Source: Phallusia mammillata
Taxonomy: Eukaryota > Chordata > Ascidiacea > Phlebobranchia > Ascidiidae
Reading direction: 5' to 3'
Length of the DNA stretch: 64,000 nt
Assembly: GCA_003260075.1 (NCBI GenBank)
Contig: QLIY01000368.1
Coordinates: 1 to 64,000 of the forward strand
Shown in pieces: positions 23,871 to 36,513 of this stretch. The notes beneath the pieces were generated by a model, which saw only the letters and a program-made list of their open reading frames with translations, ran no database searches and had not been told where the DNA came from. Within the stretch, counting starts at the first letter, position 1, and each line of letters opens with the position of its first letter. Both the position numbers and the translations under genes were made by a program.

Positions 23871-24388
23871 GGTTTGTAAAGCACGGTGGCGTCCACTGTG
23901 GAAATTTTGGTTAGTTTATAGCGGCAAATATCGTAAAATCTGCAGAAAATCAGAAACGATTTTATCGTGCTGACGGTTCAGCCACAAAACGTGGCTTAAA
24001 ATTGCAACTTGTTTTGGTTAGTGCCTTGTTTATTACATTAAACACACCATTGTCTGCCAATGAATGTTTGACCATTGTTTTGTACAATGTAAATGTGTTG
24101 TAATAAATGGTTATCTAAGGTGATATAAAGCAGCAACAAGTTGACGAAACATCTTTTTAACGTTATTAAACCAATGGTAAACGCTGCAGCAACGTGTTGC
24201 AATTTGCCACTTAGATATTATGTTAAACATATCGTTTTTCTTCTAATTTCGACGATTGCATTCTATTGGAAGTTTGTCGAGCTTTGAGTTCTGTGGTTGC
24301 AAGTGACGTCATATTTTTCATCAGCCACCTTGCATTTTTGTAAAACTCGGCGCCTATGCTTGGTGTCATCTAAGCTAAATGAATGTGG

Positions 24389-24500
24389 GTAGGGCAGGAA
24401 CTTGGCCGAATGGTCTGGCGCGCCTCACCCACATACAGACATAAAAAAGCTGATCGGGATTCGTCCCCAGGAGTGTGCTGGGTCCGAACCCCGTGAAAAA
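24389..24500 (+). mobile_element. tRNA-derived SINE with 12-bp target duplication
   Basis: Contains a polymerase III A-box-like TGGCCGAATGG and B-box GGTCCGAACCCCG, with an A-rich 3' end. It is flanked by AAATGAATGTGG at 24377-24388 and 24501-24512. The A-box and long spacer suggest a Ser- or Leu-type tRNA ancestor. Confidence 0.85.
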
Positions 24501-24589
24501 AAATGAATGTGGTTCTTTTTCTTTTTTTACTCATCTGTTTATAATTGTTAATGTTTATTATTTTTGGGTTTTGACCAAATGGTTGGATC

Positions 24590-24870
24590 TAAATGTTTAA
24601 GATAAACTGGTATTAAAATATAGAACATAACAAGCGACATACAACACGCGACTTGCAACATTTTGTCGTCGCGAAATTGTTTGCATCACAGAGGCATTTG
24701 CAAAAACTGAAAGTGAACGAAAACGAGTGGACTTGATTAGTGAAAGTATTGTAAACTGTAATGTTTTTACGATAGGCGACGGGGGGGGGGTGTTTAAGAT
24801 GAACTGGTATTAAAATATAGGACATAACAAGTGAAATACAACACGCGACTTGCAACAACAAGTTCATATG
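24590..24870. other. G10 junction with duplicated flank
   Basis: G10 at 24781-24790 separates two copies of a stretch beginning TGTTTAAGATAAACTGG or TGTTTAAGATGAACTGG and running through CAACACGCGACTTGCAAC. It is interpreted as a converted gap with an unmerged overlap. Confidence 0.6.
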
Positions 24871-25158
24871 AAAAAGAAGCCCCACTCAAGTACAGAAAAC
24901 AATGAAACGTAAATATTACGAATGTTTACAAGATAAATCAATAAAATTTATCATATTTTTTTTAATGCAAGGTTAAGGTAAAACTGTCCATTAGTTTAAT
25001 TCCTTGTTGTAAGCATTGCAAGACTTTAATGGCTTTGTTAGTAAACAAGGCTTTATATTTCCAGACACTGTCAAACGTACTTCGTTAATCTATGATGGTT
25101 TCTACTTCAAATTAAACCTAATGTATCAAGTTATAACTTTAATTGAACCTGTTTGCAG

Positions 25159-28100
25159 TGAAATTGAGGTGCAAAGTCCAAAGAAGCAGGGCAAATCTTT
25201 CTTTCGAATGTTTAGCAGAGAAAAAGTCAGGTAAAAAACCATTGTCGAAAAAATCAATTTTACAACTAAATATTTATTTTGTTGAACTCTAGAACCAGTG
25301 TAGATGAAAATACTACTGAAGATGTTAAAAGTCCTGTTTCAAATGGATTGAAGCCAACTACAGGTGTCATTTTTCAAATTGTCCAGTAACAAAACCATTT
25401 TTTATGCTTTTGAGCTAATGTCTATGAAAATGCCTTGTTATAATGTTGAAGGTTTGTGTAATACAGGCCATATGCATTTTTTTTTACTTCTTCCCTTGCG
25501 AATGTTTTGTCTTAGTTACATGCTTTATATGTTTAAAACATTGTGGCACTGACCATGAACTTAACTTACATGTTCAACTTAAACCAGTGGTTTTCAACCA
25601 ATAGGTTGCTACCCCCAAATGGGGTTGTTTGCGATTTTACTGGGGTCGTGAAAAAGCTTAAAAAACAAAAAAATATCAAGATATTTATCAGCAATAAAAA
25701 GGATTTTTGACTGTGTGGTATGGTCATACAAAAGATAAAACAGAAAAGTTGGATAATATGAGGTTGCTTATCAAGCGTGTCAGTGCGGTATGACTGAACC
25801 AGTTGTGTAAGTAAACTGATAGAACGAACAAGCTCAGAAATTTGCTTTTGCCAAAAGTCAAACTTTAATCTAGTTGTTGTGAAAAAATACAATGAACATT
25901 TTTGAATGGTGGTCATCAGTTACATTGGGTTGCTAATATGGGCCAGAAGGTAAAAAAGGACTTATACTCACCATTCAAAAACTGTTGAGTTTGGTAGACA
26001 GCCCTACATTATATTGGACCGTTTGTGGTAATACACAGAATAAGGTCAGCATAATAAAACATGACATTTTCCTATGTTTGAGATTGATGCGTTGTGTACA
26101 GTTTTGTTTAAAAAGTATATTGTTTCATGTGATGTGTTAGATACTGGAAGCTTTACTTCATGCCCTTCCACACCTACAAGTGCCACCACACAAAGCATTG
26201 ATGAAAAAGATGAAAAGCGACAAAATAATTCCACAGAAGACGACTGTAAAGATTTGCCCAACGGTCACCCAGACCATGCAAATGATGTGACACAATCTCC
26301 TAGTGCAAGCAGTATAGAGAGGTTACAAGAGAATGATGGATTGGCATCTGTAGACAATGAGGAACAAGAAGTTTCAAATGAGTTTGTGCCCAGAGGACGA
26401 ATGCCGAGCCCAACACCAAAGTCACGTATTGTGTTTTCTAATGGAAATGAGTTTCGCACCCTGACAGAAGAATTGCGAAACCTGGCAAAGTAAGTTATAT
26501 AAATTTATGGGCCAATTTAACAATAACTATCCTTTCACAGGAAATACATACTATCTTTACTTGTGCTGTCATGATAATACTGGAACTTTACAAAAAATTT
26601 GCGTTGTCTAATACACACAACTAAATTGGCCAGGTTGAATTTTACCAATTGTTCTGTTCTTAACTTCAGACAAGGTTGGTATTGGGGACCACTAACCAAA
26701 AATGAAGCTGAAACCAAGTTAAATGACTGCCCTGATGGTTCCTTTCTTGTCAGGTTAGTACCATCAACATAGTAAACAAAAATAGTATGGTAAATAAACT
26801 AAAGAGCAGACATCACATAGTTATTATTAAGATGTACAGCTCAAAAACAAAAGTTCAGTCAATGGACAAAATCTTTATTGTCTCAAATTACCTTAGTGTA
26901 CACTTTGTTGAATGTCATTTCCTTTTCACTTAAAACAGGTGTTTTTATACTTATGAAAAGGTTTATAAGCCACATGTTGGTTGCAATTTTTAAAAAATGG
27001 AAACAATCCTTATTAAATGTGTTGTAAATATGCTGGCCCTTGCTGCAAACCTGTTGATTAAAAATTAAACTGAGGTGAATGGACTATTACTCTGAGGTGC
27101 ATATTCAGTTGTACTGTTGTTAACTGTAAAGTTTTGTTTGTTTTGCACTTTCCTGCATTGTATTTTGTGATGCCTTTGAATCAATGCCTCAATCATTTCT
27201 GGGCAAAACATGCATGTTTCAGTTTTTTTGTTTTATGAATCCTATACAATAAACAATCTTTCAACCAAATATGTATCTTTGTTTTGTTTTTCCAGGGACA
27301 GCTCAGATGAGCGATATCTTCTGTCCGTAAGTTTTCGTTCTGATGGACGCACTCTTCACACAAGAATCCAGTATTCACATGGATTTAGCTTTTATGAGAA
27401 TTTTGATTATGTAAGCAAATAATTAAGGCTAAAACATAATGTGCTGCTGGATAAGACATGCAGTGAATCTCTTTAGAGTTTATCAATAATTTTTGGTCAC
27501 TGTTTCGACATTTTGTATGTTTAATGTTGTTTGAAAATTGAAACTGAAATGTAGGAGTTGTTTATTCTCAAGGTTAATTTAACACATTTGAATTTGGTGA
27601 AAAACAGAAGCAGTATGTTAGTGGGTTTTTATGCTATCTTACAAGAAGTATAGGTAATTGCTGAATCAAGAAACAAAATGTAGTGAAATCTTCATTCTTG
27701 AACTGGATATAACCATTCACAGAAAAATTTAATTCCAAGTTTTCACCAACCTAACCATCAAAACGGGCTACTCTAAAATACGCAATCTGCGCAATCTACG
27801 CAATCTACTAAAAAAACTAACTAAGATGTTGACGGTTAGGGCTATTAGGGTCTGGGTTTATAACAAAAATAACTATATAATTTAATCTCAGATACCTTTT
27901 GGGCTTAATTTTCTTACAAGTGTTAACATGCGGCACCATACGGTATTTAGTACCACTCTTAACACACATGTGAATATTAAGCCTAAACTGGGCATCTAAA
28001 GCTAAATTATAGTGTTATTTTTATTATAAACCCTAAAAGCCCTAACCGTCAACATTTTTTAAAGGTTGCATACATTTTTAAGTAGATTGGGTATAGATTG

Positions 28101-29011
28101 CGTAGCTTGCGTAGATTGCGTGAGGAGCCCATCAAAACAACATTTGCATTGTTTTGTTTGAAGTCTTCAACATCTGTTGTAAAACTGATCAATGACTCAG
28201 TAAAAGAATCTCAGGATTCCAATGTTTTCTGCTATTCACGATCCAGGGATCGATTTGCTTCAGTGACCTCAGTTAAATTGGCCTACCCAGTCTCCCGACT
28301 TTCCGAGGTAAAAACTAAAGCTGTTATTGCATTAAAAATGTGTCAAATTAGTTTAGTTTTTATGATTTAAAATTTGTTTAGTAGCAACAATTCTAAAAAG
28401 TCAGCAAGGTTTTTATCATGTCACAAAAAATGCGAGTTTTTGCCAGCAAAGTAAGGTCTTACTGATTAATATAAGTCTTCAGGGATCAGTTAATTTTGAA
28501 AGAGGTAAATGTAAAACTGACTTAACCTGAGTTGCGATAAATGTAGTTTTCTGAGCTTTGCAGACATAAAATAAACTTTAAGCAGTTGCCTTTAACCTTT
28601 TGCATGTGGTAACTGTGTTTTACTATCTGGTAACAAACTTCAAAACTACTTGGCTGTGTTGCTTTTGGCTAAATATTAACTAGTGGGGGTGTTGAAAGTA
28701 GAGTAACATAGAGAACTAGGATTTGATTGTTTACATTTAAAATAACTATTTCTCAATAGCTAGCTACTGTACATTTTTCTAAAACATCTGTTATGTTTAA
28801 TTTGCATTGGTACACACTTTATGATAGTGAAAAACGATTTTGTTTATAACAGTTCACAGGTTTTTGCACAATTTCTGCCGTTTCTTTCCAGGTGCGTTCA
28901 TTGCAATATCTATGCAGATTTGTGATACGACAATATACAAGAATCGACCATATTGAAATACTGCCACTGCCAAATATGGTCAAGGGCTACCTTAACCAAT
29001 CCTATTTCTAA
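25159..29011 (+). CDS. socs6/7-like: suppressor of cytokine signalling, SOCS6/SOCS7 type, 5' exon not found
   Basis: Cytoplasmic adaptor whose SH2 domain binds phosphotyrosine and whose SOCS box recruits Elongin B/C and Cullin-5 for ubiquitination. Exons in consistent phase: 25159-25230, 25293-25363, 26141-26489, 26670-26753, 27296-27410, 28164-28307, 28892-29011. A Ser/Thr/Glu-rich N-terminal part precedes LTEELRNLAKQGWYWGP, the typical SOCS6/7 entry to SH2. The phosphotyrosine-binding Arg lies in GSFLVRDSS. The SH2 ends with FCYSRSR and PVSRLSEV. The SOCS box shows RSLQYLCRFVIRQYTRID and the Cul5-type LPLP. The first visible exon begins mid-codon, so at least one 5' exon is missing. A foldback element sits just upstream of exon 28164 and a decayed exon copy lies at 22246-22310. 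Confidence 0.88.
25585..25660. mobile_element. one end of a probable hAT-like element
   Basis: CAGTGGTTTTCAACCAATAG at 25585 has the typical hAT MITE end, followed by a GGGG-rich stretch. No matching opposite end or target duplication was found, so the element is truncated or diverged. It lies in a SOCS intron. Confidence 0.45.
27765..28130. mobile_element. 366-bp foldback element with perfect 8-bp target duplication
   Basis: Long inverted arms (GGGCTACTC...ACGCAATCTACGCAATC on the left, the complement on the right) and an inner inverted pair around GTTGACGGTTAGGGCT. It is flanked by ATCAAAAC at 27757-27764 and 28131-28138. It ends 33 bp before the start of a SOCS exon. A related inner motif, AGCCCTAACCGTCACCAT, occurs near 9923. 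Confidence 0.88.
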
Positions 29012-29902
29012 GACCTTCAATGTGCTTTTCTCCAATTTCAGTAAGATTTTTACCAATGCCAATTTTAGTTTCAGCTCTGTAAGTTGCCACTTGTTTTTAT
29101 TGCTTTGAACGTAGCTATTTTGCCTGTCCTAATTCTTTTGAGTGTTTTCTTGTGTGTGAGTGTGTGTTTTGTGTTTAGTTGTTTTCCATATAAATTTTTT
29201 AGACAGTATGTATGAAGCATATTTCCGCAATTGATATTTCTAATGGTTCTCAGTTGTTTTCGATTACATGCGCATACCCTGAGCAAAAGTAATAATTTGG
29301 TGCTTTTTTTAACCCGGTTGGCATGTTTTTAAAGATTCAAGTTAGTGCCAACATTTTACGCCTATCCCTTGACTGATGCGAATTTTGCAAGTTCATTTTA
29401 CACTTATCTACGTAGGCGTATCAACGCCTAAAATGTATTTATCAACCAAACGAACGTTATGCGTGCCTTGCACATTGTTCCGTCATTAAATGGCATTGTG
29501 ATGTAACAATCATCTGTAAAACGTAATTCTGGTCACACTGTGAATCGTTCGTGACGTCATAATGTTACATACTTGTTCCGGACTTCCGACTATGTTTGGG
29601 CTAATAAATAATAACCCAAAACTTTTCGTGGATGACTTTTCAATAAGTAGTACTCTTGGAAAATAAGACCACGCGTTTAACTTAAGGTATTTGAAGCTGT
29701 TTTCTTTCAAACTTTTAAAACACTTCACTAGGAATTGGTGATAGAACTAAGGCAAAAATGGAATGTGACCTCATCGACTTATTTTACTTGTGGTACAAAA
29801 AAGACAGATCAGTTTACGCAATGCTTTGTTTATGTTTTACAACAAATACAAAACAATTACTTTGATACAAAAACAATGAAAAAAAAATGTGCAAAAACTA
29901 CT

Positions 29903-30324
29903 TCATACGTATTTTCGGTGTACAATCGAAGGCCCAAACTCGTCAAATTCAGATTTTCGTATCCATCGATGACGTGACATACTCAGTGACGTCATTCTCC
30001 CTGCTCCCCGCCAGATGGCGTACTGGCGCTTTGGAAGTGTTTGTATCTTTATGACCTCATTCTTGTGAGGTAGAAGATTGGTGAGTTCGTTCTGACAAAG
30101 GTTGCTGGTTATGGATGGCACAAGCATATCTTGACACACATATTAAGGCGACTTTCCAACGAAATTTGTGCAGTAAATTGTCACAATATTTTCGAGGTCT
30201 TAAAATACGCTTTCTTTATAAATTGATCAAAGATTTTATCGTCAAAACCGTTTACCAGTTGTTTTTAGTTGTGCTTTCAACCAGTGTTTCATACCGGAAC
30301 GGAACGAAACCAAATAACGTTATT

Positions 30325-30358
<34 letters not shown>

Positions 30359-33300
30359 ATTGTTGATGAATGCGTTGTGGCAAGAAAATCATATTATGCC
30401 CGTTTACGCTTAACGAGACAATAAAGCAGCGCAAAAGTCCACTACTGTAGTTATAAAAGTAAACTAACCTTCAACCTCAACGGCAATCCAGGTAGCAAAG
30501 AAGTCCCCCCGACAATCACAACATTTCCCAATACTTCGTCAACGACGGCGTCATTACATGCTTGAATGCTTTCAACGCACACGTGATGTAGTCCTTTGTC
30601 AAATAACGATTCTAAAAAGAATATTTTTTGTGAAGTCACAAAAGCGGTTTCATGAAAAGTTTCAGTGGCATTATAAAGCCAATATAGTGACGCTGTAATC
30701 ATAAATGGTCTGTGGAAGTACTTAAGATTTTATTTATAAGGCCGAAATTAAGTTTTCAGCTTTTCTCTCCAATGGGGTTTAATGTACGGCATGTCAGTTG
30801 TGTGAACCTTCCTCCAATCATTTTGACTGGTTTCCATTGACAACCATTAGGCGATAGGAAACGCACGCGTAGTTATTTGCCAAGTGAAGTTAGTGAGCAA
30901 ATAATCAACCAGCGAAAGGTTTTGTGTGCCCATGATGTCAATGGTTTGTCGATTGTCCCGATTGTTTGCTTTCGAATGAGCGATTGTGTTTGGTAAGCTT
31001 TGATTTCACCTGATTGGCATCTCACAAATATGTTTACTACGCTAATTCGACTCAACTAAGCCGATTGCAATGCTGATAGTCGATTAATTTCATTCAACCT
31101 TTGCTAAGGAATTACTGACTACTGTCGGTTCACAACATCAAAGGAAGAATGCAAAAACATGTTTATGGCCGTCGAACCGCTTAAATTCCACTTTTTTGCG
31201 TGACATTTCTACTTTTGATCTTAATTTCAATTTAAGGCAAAGAAATATCGAAAGTTACAGGCAATTCGCATATTTTGTGTAATTTTAAATTATCTTCACT
31301 AAACATTTTTTATGCAATTATAGGCTAATCTTGTTATAATTATACGTCGGTTCAAGGCTATGTCAGTTCTCGTTTCACTTACGGTCAAGTAGTTTGGGTC
31401 GAAACAGTATTTCAGGGGCCAGAAACCTTTCCTTGTCCAATTTTACAGCAGCACCGCTAGGTAAGGAATAAGTTCTTTTGTTACGTTGTTTTATTTCGGT
31501 GTCTTCACTTCCACCAGTCGAAACGTAACAGAGTCTTTCCATCATCGCTTTGGCAATGTCTTGTTCTGTAAAAAAAGTCGTTTTCAATATTTTCCTGTTA
31601 AAATTCCTATTAGTGACTTTTTCGTACTATTATGATTTTTCAATTCGAGGTGATCATCTTGTCGGATCAGTGCAGTGAGTCGCTCAGTGATGTCCTTGCC
31701 ACCTAGTGGTAGAACACGTACCGCATCCGAACAAACGTTTCCTGTGACGTGAGAAATACGTCATTAATGCTTCGGTGGAAGTGGTAGTGGGAATATTCTT
31801 ACCTTGCACAACAGGAACACACGTTGTGACGTCATAACCGATTGTGATGAGCAGTGCTGATGTCATACTGAATGCGTGTAATGCCATGGGAGCGCTACTG
31901 CCTAGGTAAAGTTTGGAAACTTCCAAATTTTTAAACATCAGTTAAAACAAGAATTTAGTTTATTGCAACTATCAGTATGACTGAAATGTTTCCATTTTCG
32001 CAAGATGGGTCAAAATGATTGAAATATTTTTCTATGTTTATTCGTCGCAGTTGATTTAAAAAGCCTAAGTCGGAAATCAGTGGATCAACTACATGTACCC
32101 ACCTCTACTATTTTTTCTCGACTTTCCCGTGTTGTCATGGGAGACATGGGTATTACGACGCAAGCGTCGCGAAGCTCCATTTTTAATTCCATTGTGATCA
32201 CGTGATTGACAATTGCTAGCCACTCGTCCCAATCTTCAACCACTCCTCTTTTCATTGGATGCTGTGAGTAAAACGTATTAGTATTAATAACATGAATAAA
32301 ACATTTTTGGGTTTAAATCTAGGTTTAGCTTAGTTTAGGCAAATTGCAAAAGTTGTCATGAATTATTCTAGACAATTCATGGACAATTCACATTTAATAT
32401 ACGTTTTAGCATTCAGGACTTTGTCCCATTGTAAAAACATGAAAAGCCAACCGAAAGAATAAGGGATTCTCTTCTTAGCTTAGCATCGTTTCCCACGAAC
32501 ATAGTATCCATAGAAACGCCAGGCAAGGCGTCTTGCGACTTTGGTCGGCCAACGATGGTTGGTATGACGACCGAGGGGGTGTCCTCCAGACTGAACCCCG
32601 CTTTGCAATATCCACTTCCAATGTTAAGTACAACCGTGTTGCTTTCGTTTCCTAGCAGGGTCTCAAATGACCCAGGGGGACTTCCCGGGCTCTGGACGAC
32701 GTTTTGGGGCGACCCTGTAAGTTCAAAAATAATGTCCTGACCCAAACTGACGTCATGTTTACGTGTATGGTCGTACCAGCGTCATCATTTTGGGTGTCAA
32801 TATGGAAAATGCTTCCATGACTCTCTGATAAACTTCGACTTAATTCTTTCAGTGCTTTGTTGAGTTGTACTTGAGTGTCCTCAGCGCTAAAAAGTAAAAA
32901 CACGTGTTGTTCAGTAAAGTAAGTTTGGTTGAACTTTTACCATTACAACGAAATGGTCGATATTTTCTTACTTTCTTCGATGAAACAAAGCTAACTTGAA
33001 AACATAACGGACTTCAGTTTTATGTGAAAAAAGCGAAAAAAACATGGATAATAGTGCGCATATTGGCTTAAACTTAATCGAAAATGAATATATTTGCAAC
33101 TGTGACCTGTGCTTGACGTAAAATTTCTTACTGGTCCCAAATTTTCTTAACCAACCTCTTTTCTCCGCTAATCCCCAACGCCGATGCTCTTCCGTCTAGT
33201 GCGTCTGGGGGGGGGGAACCTGTGCTTGACGTAAGATTTCTTACTGGTCCCAAATTTTCTTAACCAACCTTTTTTCTCCGCTAATCCCCAACGCCGATGC

Positions 33301-33687
33301 TCTTCCGTCTAGTGCGTCTTGTTTCTCCCTGATGCGGCTCACCAGCGGTGACGTGGGCACCGACAGTGACGTAAACCTCGTGACTTCTTCTCGCATTCGT
33401 TTTGGAATCGCCATCCCGTTGGCTTTCGGTGCCGTTTCAAAATCGGTTCCGTTTCGTGTTTCGACATCACGCTTTAGATTTTGAGGTGTGTCGTGGGCGG
33501 TGTCCCCGGGCATGTTGACTTGGCCGCTTTTAAGGGTCAGAACGCTTACTGCTCGCTCACCTGATTCTGTTTGAAGCCGCCCAAAACTTGAATGACCCGA
33601 AATTGGGGTCTGGTTGTCAATCGGTGGACCCCCTATGGGAGTCATTCCTGTAGGTTCTTTTACGGCAGCGCTAGAAGCACAACCCAT
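29903..33687 (-). CDS. divergent actin-like protein with N-terminal lipid-anchor motif, 580 residues
   Basis: Nine exons join in phase to 581 codons: 33687-33245, 32886-32777, 32714-32452, 32261-32103, 31941-31803, 31741-31628, 31565-31383, 30611-30469, 30091-29903. Residues 1 to about 215 are a new region starting MGCASS, a classic N-myristoylation plus palmitoylation signal, then Ser/Thr/Pro-rich. The rest is a complete actin fold: GSGYCKAGF and PTIVGRPKS at the start, VEDWDEW, LCYVSTGG, ERFLAPEILF, VIVGGTSLLPG, and the actin-like end FDEFGPSIVHRKYV. Key actin residues are altered: the Asp of phosphate loop 1 is Asn (VVLNIGSGY), the catalytic Gln is Ser, and loop 2 DSGDG reads TIGYD. ATP hydrolysis is therefore doubtful. 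Exon 5 lacks a canonical AG acceptor (TTTTAACTG). This is not conventional actin and I do not match it to a named Arp. Confidence 0.85.
30326..30357. other. G32 tract in the last intron of the actin-like gene, probable gap
   Basis: A 32-base G run in the intron between exons 8 and 9. It affects no exon. The glycine and proline frames over it are artefacts. Confidence 0.6.
33120..33320. other. G10 junction duplicating the end of actin-like exon 1
   Basis: G10 at 33207-33216 separates two copies of the 3' part of exon 1 and its donor. Only the right-hand copy is continuous with the start codon and was used in the gene model. Confidence 0.65.
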
Positions 33688-36513
33688 GTCTGATTTCTTT
33701 GCGAGTGCACCAGTGAAGAACGTTTTATTTGTTGCGTTTAGGTTTTTCGTTTGCTCAACCGCATTAAATTATTGCTTAAATGCATAGCAGTAGTACCTAC
33801 CAACTGAAAGAATTGAATAACAGTGTAGAATCAGAATGCACAAATACCTTTTATGTTCTCTGGAAAGGTAATTAGATTGTCGTTTTCCTAGAAAAGCGTT
33901 AACAACCTTTGCTGCACAAACCTTTTTCGATCTTGTTCTATGTACTCCTACCCCCTACATCTTTGCATCTGCAGAAAAACACAGGCAATCTTTACCTGTA
34001 TACTGTTAACAACAGATTTAATGTTTTCGGGTAAGTGTGCAAACAACGCTCTGAACCATAATGACTGGTCGTTTGCAAACTGAAAAGCTTATTTTTTGTA
34101 GACAACAAATTAGAAATTGTTCAGAACCCATAAACGGTGGGAGCATATAACATTCACCTTCAGTGCCACTGTGGCACAATGTTCGGTAAATTCTACACAT
34201 CAATTGTCAGCGACTCAATTCCGCGATAAAATCTTAAATCTCGAATGTCAACATCGCACATCGCTCCCTCTTCGAATGCCTCTAAATCTTCTACTCGGCT
34301 GTCTTTTAAGTCTATCAAGGCAAGTTGTGGCGCGTAACGACAAACAATGCTGCTTTATGACGTTACAATGGGTCAGTGTGCCTCCAACCTAAAGTCAAAC
34401 GTGATGTTTGCGAATTTTTTTAGCTCTTATCATTGCGAAAAGCGAAATTTCACATTGCGAGAATGTGATCTACAACAAATTTTTAACACTACAAATTTAA
34501 CAGGTATTGTGCCTTAAAATAGCTGTTGCCTTGGGTAGAATACGGGTCTTGTTCAATGTATGTTTTCACATTCAACCCAACAACATTGATATTGCTAAAA
34601 ATTGCTCATTATATTTTGCTAAATTGCTCATTGAACAAGCGACGACTTATTCAGTCCATCTGTTTTACTGATAGCCTTGTAAGCTCAATTGCCAGTTCTC
34701 CCAGACCCCAGATGCCCCGACTCACTAAATATCAACGTTGTCAACTCGTGTTCATTGGTTTGCTCACATGCGCCGCATCCATGATTTATTGCTTTCAATG
34801 ATTCACTACAACATACAAGCATTTCGGATGCGTCGTAAAATTGTCCTACGTTGCTACAACGCTGGTTTACGACCATCTAAAAATATACATCTTAAACCAC
34901 ACGCTCTTCAGATAATTAAATCGCTTCTAGCAAGTAAAGCATCGCTGGTTGAGGTTATTTTGGTGCAGGTTAGCGTTTTGTGACCCTTACCACTGACACC
35001 CAGCATTAAATGGACAATTTGCCACTTACTCTTTGACTAGAGTGGTGGGCTTACCCGCAGTAAAAAGCACCCAGCGAACCGTTTTTTCGAAGGCACCGCG
35101 GTGTCGTTTTTTTCTAGGGTGACAAAATAATTCAAACAATGACAATATTATTGATCTGTTTAGACTGGCCACTTTCGAACTACCTAGAAGCCGCGGGCCA
35201 CAACGCCAACATACGGTATATTTGGTAAAAAAATAACGCTAAACCAATACGCAAACAGCTGAACGGATTATATAGTTCACGCTTCGATTATCGGATTACG
35301 TTCGTATTATTTCATCATAATAAATGTATCTCAGGTAATTGAATTTAACTTGGTGCTATGAGGTTGTGGGATAATTATAGGCATGTCATATTTTTTCAAC
35401 CGGAACGCTATTTTTTCATTTTCTTTGCGACAAGGATGGCAGCCGACGGTACGAAGCCAAAATCATTTGCGCAAAAACAACAAGTATGGATAAAGCAAGA
35501 TTCCCCTTCCCATTGGAGGGCTGGGGGGGGGGCTTTACACATAAACAACAAGTATGGATAAAGCAAGATTCCCCTTCCCATTGGAGGGCTCCACCGTACC
35601 AAAATCGGTGTAATATATGCGATTTTTACTTTCTAAAAAACTCGTAACAACGCCTTCATTAAGAGGTTTAGAGCAGCGATTCTCAAACTGGGGTCCGCCA
35701 AACGAATTCAAAGTGACCGCGAGAAGTTTGAAGTATTTGTACAATCTTATGTAATATCCAATGTTGGACCGTATAAGCAAAAAATGGTCAGGTAAATGTT
35801 CTGTCCTTGAACATTCCCACACGAATTTTAAAGCGATTTTCAGTTAGATGATTGTTTTAGTGCAATTGTGTCGGTACGTTAGTTTTTATCAAGCAAGAAA
35901 CATTAAAGCTCGACCAGTGGCGTAGACAGCCAAAAATTTTGGGAGGGGCCAAATAATTTGTTGTCTAATACAACTTTTTGCTAACGCTCGGCGTGCTTTT
36001 ACCAAACACGTGACTTGCCAAACTGTGGTTCGACGGGACAGCCAAACGCTTTATTGATTTATTCCATGTCTGCATAAATCAAAAAAGCATGGATTTCGGC
36101 TTACAACTTGGTGACAAAAGTCATTTTTGATAATTTATATATTCCTTTGATAGTTGAGAGACGAAACCACAATGATGAGGGACGCAACTACACTAAATTG
36201 ATGTTTATCAATGTACAACTTTGAAAATTTGGCCACTGAGCTCGACTCGTAATCGTAACATAATTTTGTTCGAAGAAAAAATAGTGTGGATGAGCGCAAC
36301 ATAAAGACGGATGAGAGCTTTAAGTGTTGTGAATTGTGATAAGAGCTGAAAGGTTGAACTTGAAAGGCTGAAGATTTTGTCATAAAAATTAAAAGATACA
36401 ATTGGCATTATTTTGTGACAGCATTTGTGTAGTGTGGATTGAATTAGGGGAACTTGCTTGTAGTTTATGCAAATTTTCTGTTTTCTTGCTCTATAGCTGA
36501 TGATTGACATAAA
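33688..36513. other. intergenic, no gene recognised
   Basis: Short ORFs only, none with family resemblance. It contains a G10 junction with duplicated flank (35523-35532), a hAT-like end near 35675 (CAGCGATTCTCAAACTGGGG) without a partner, and the dispersed repeat copy at 35915-36120. It separates the minus-strand actin-like gene from the plus-strand PEX3 and so should hold two divergent promoters. Confidence 0.5.
35915..36120 (+). repeat. dispersed repeat, copy 2
   Basis: Same family and orientation as 21490-21700, sharing CAGTGGCGTA, AAATAATTTGT and GGATTTCGGC blocks in order. The copies are diverged, so the family is old. Confidence 0.7.

Noticed and set aside
34117..34983. Cluster of ORFs of 80-90 codons upstream of PEX3
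   Set aside because: Three overlapping frames on both strands, no conserved motif and no linked exons.
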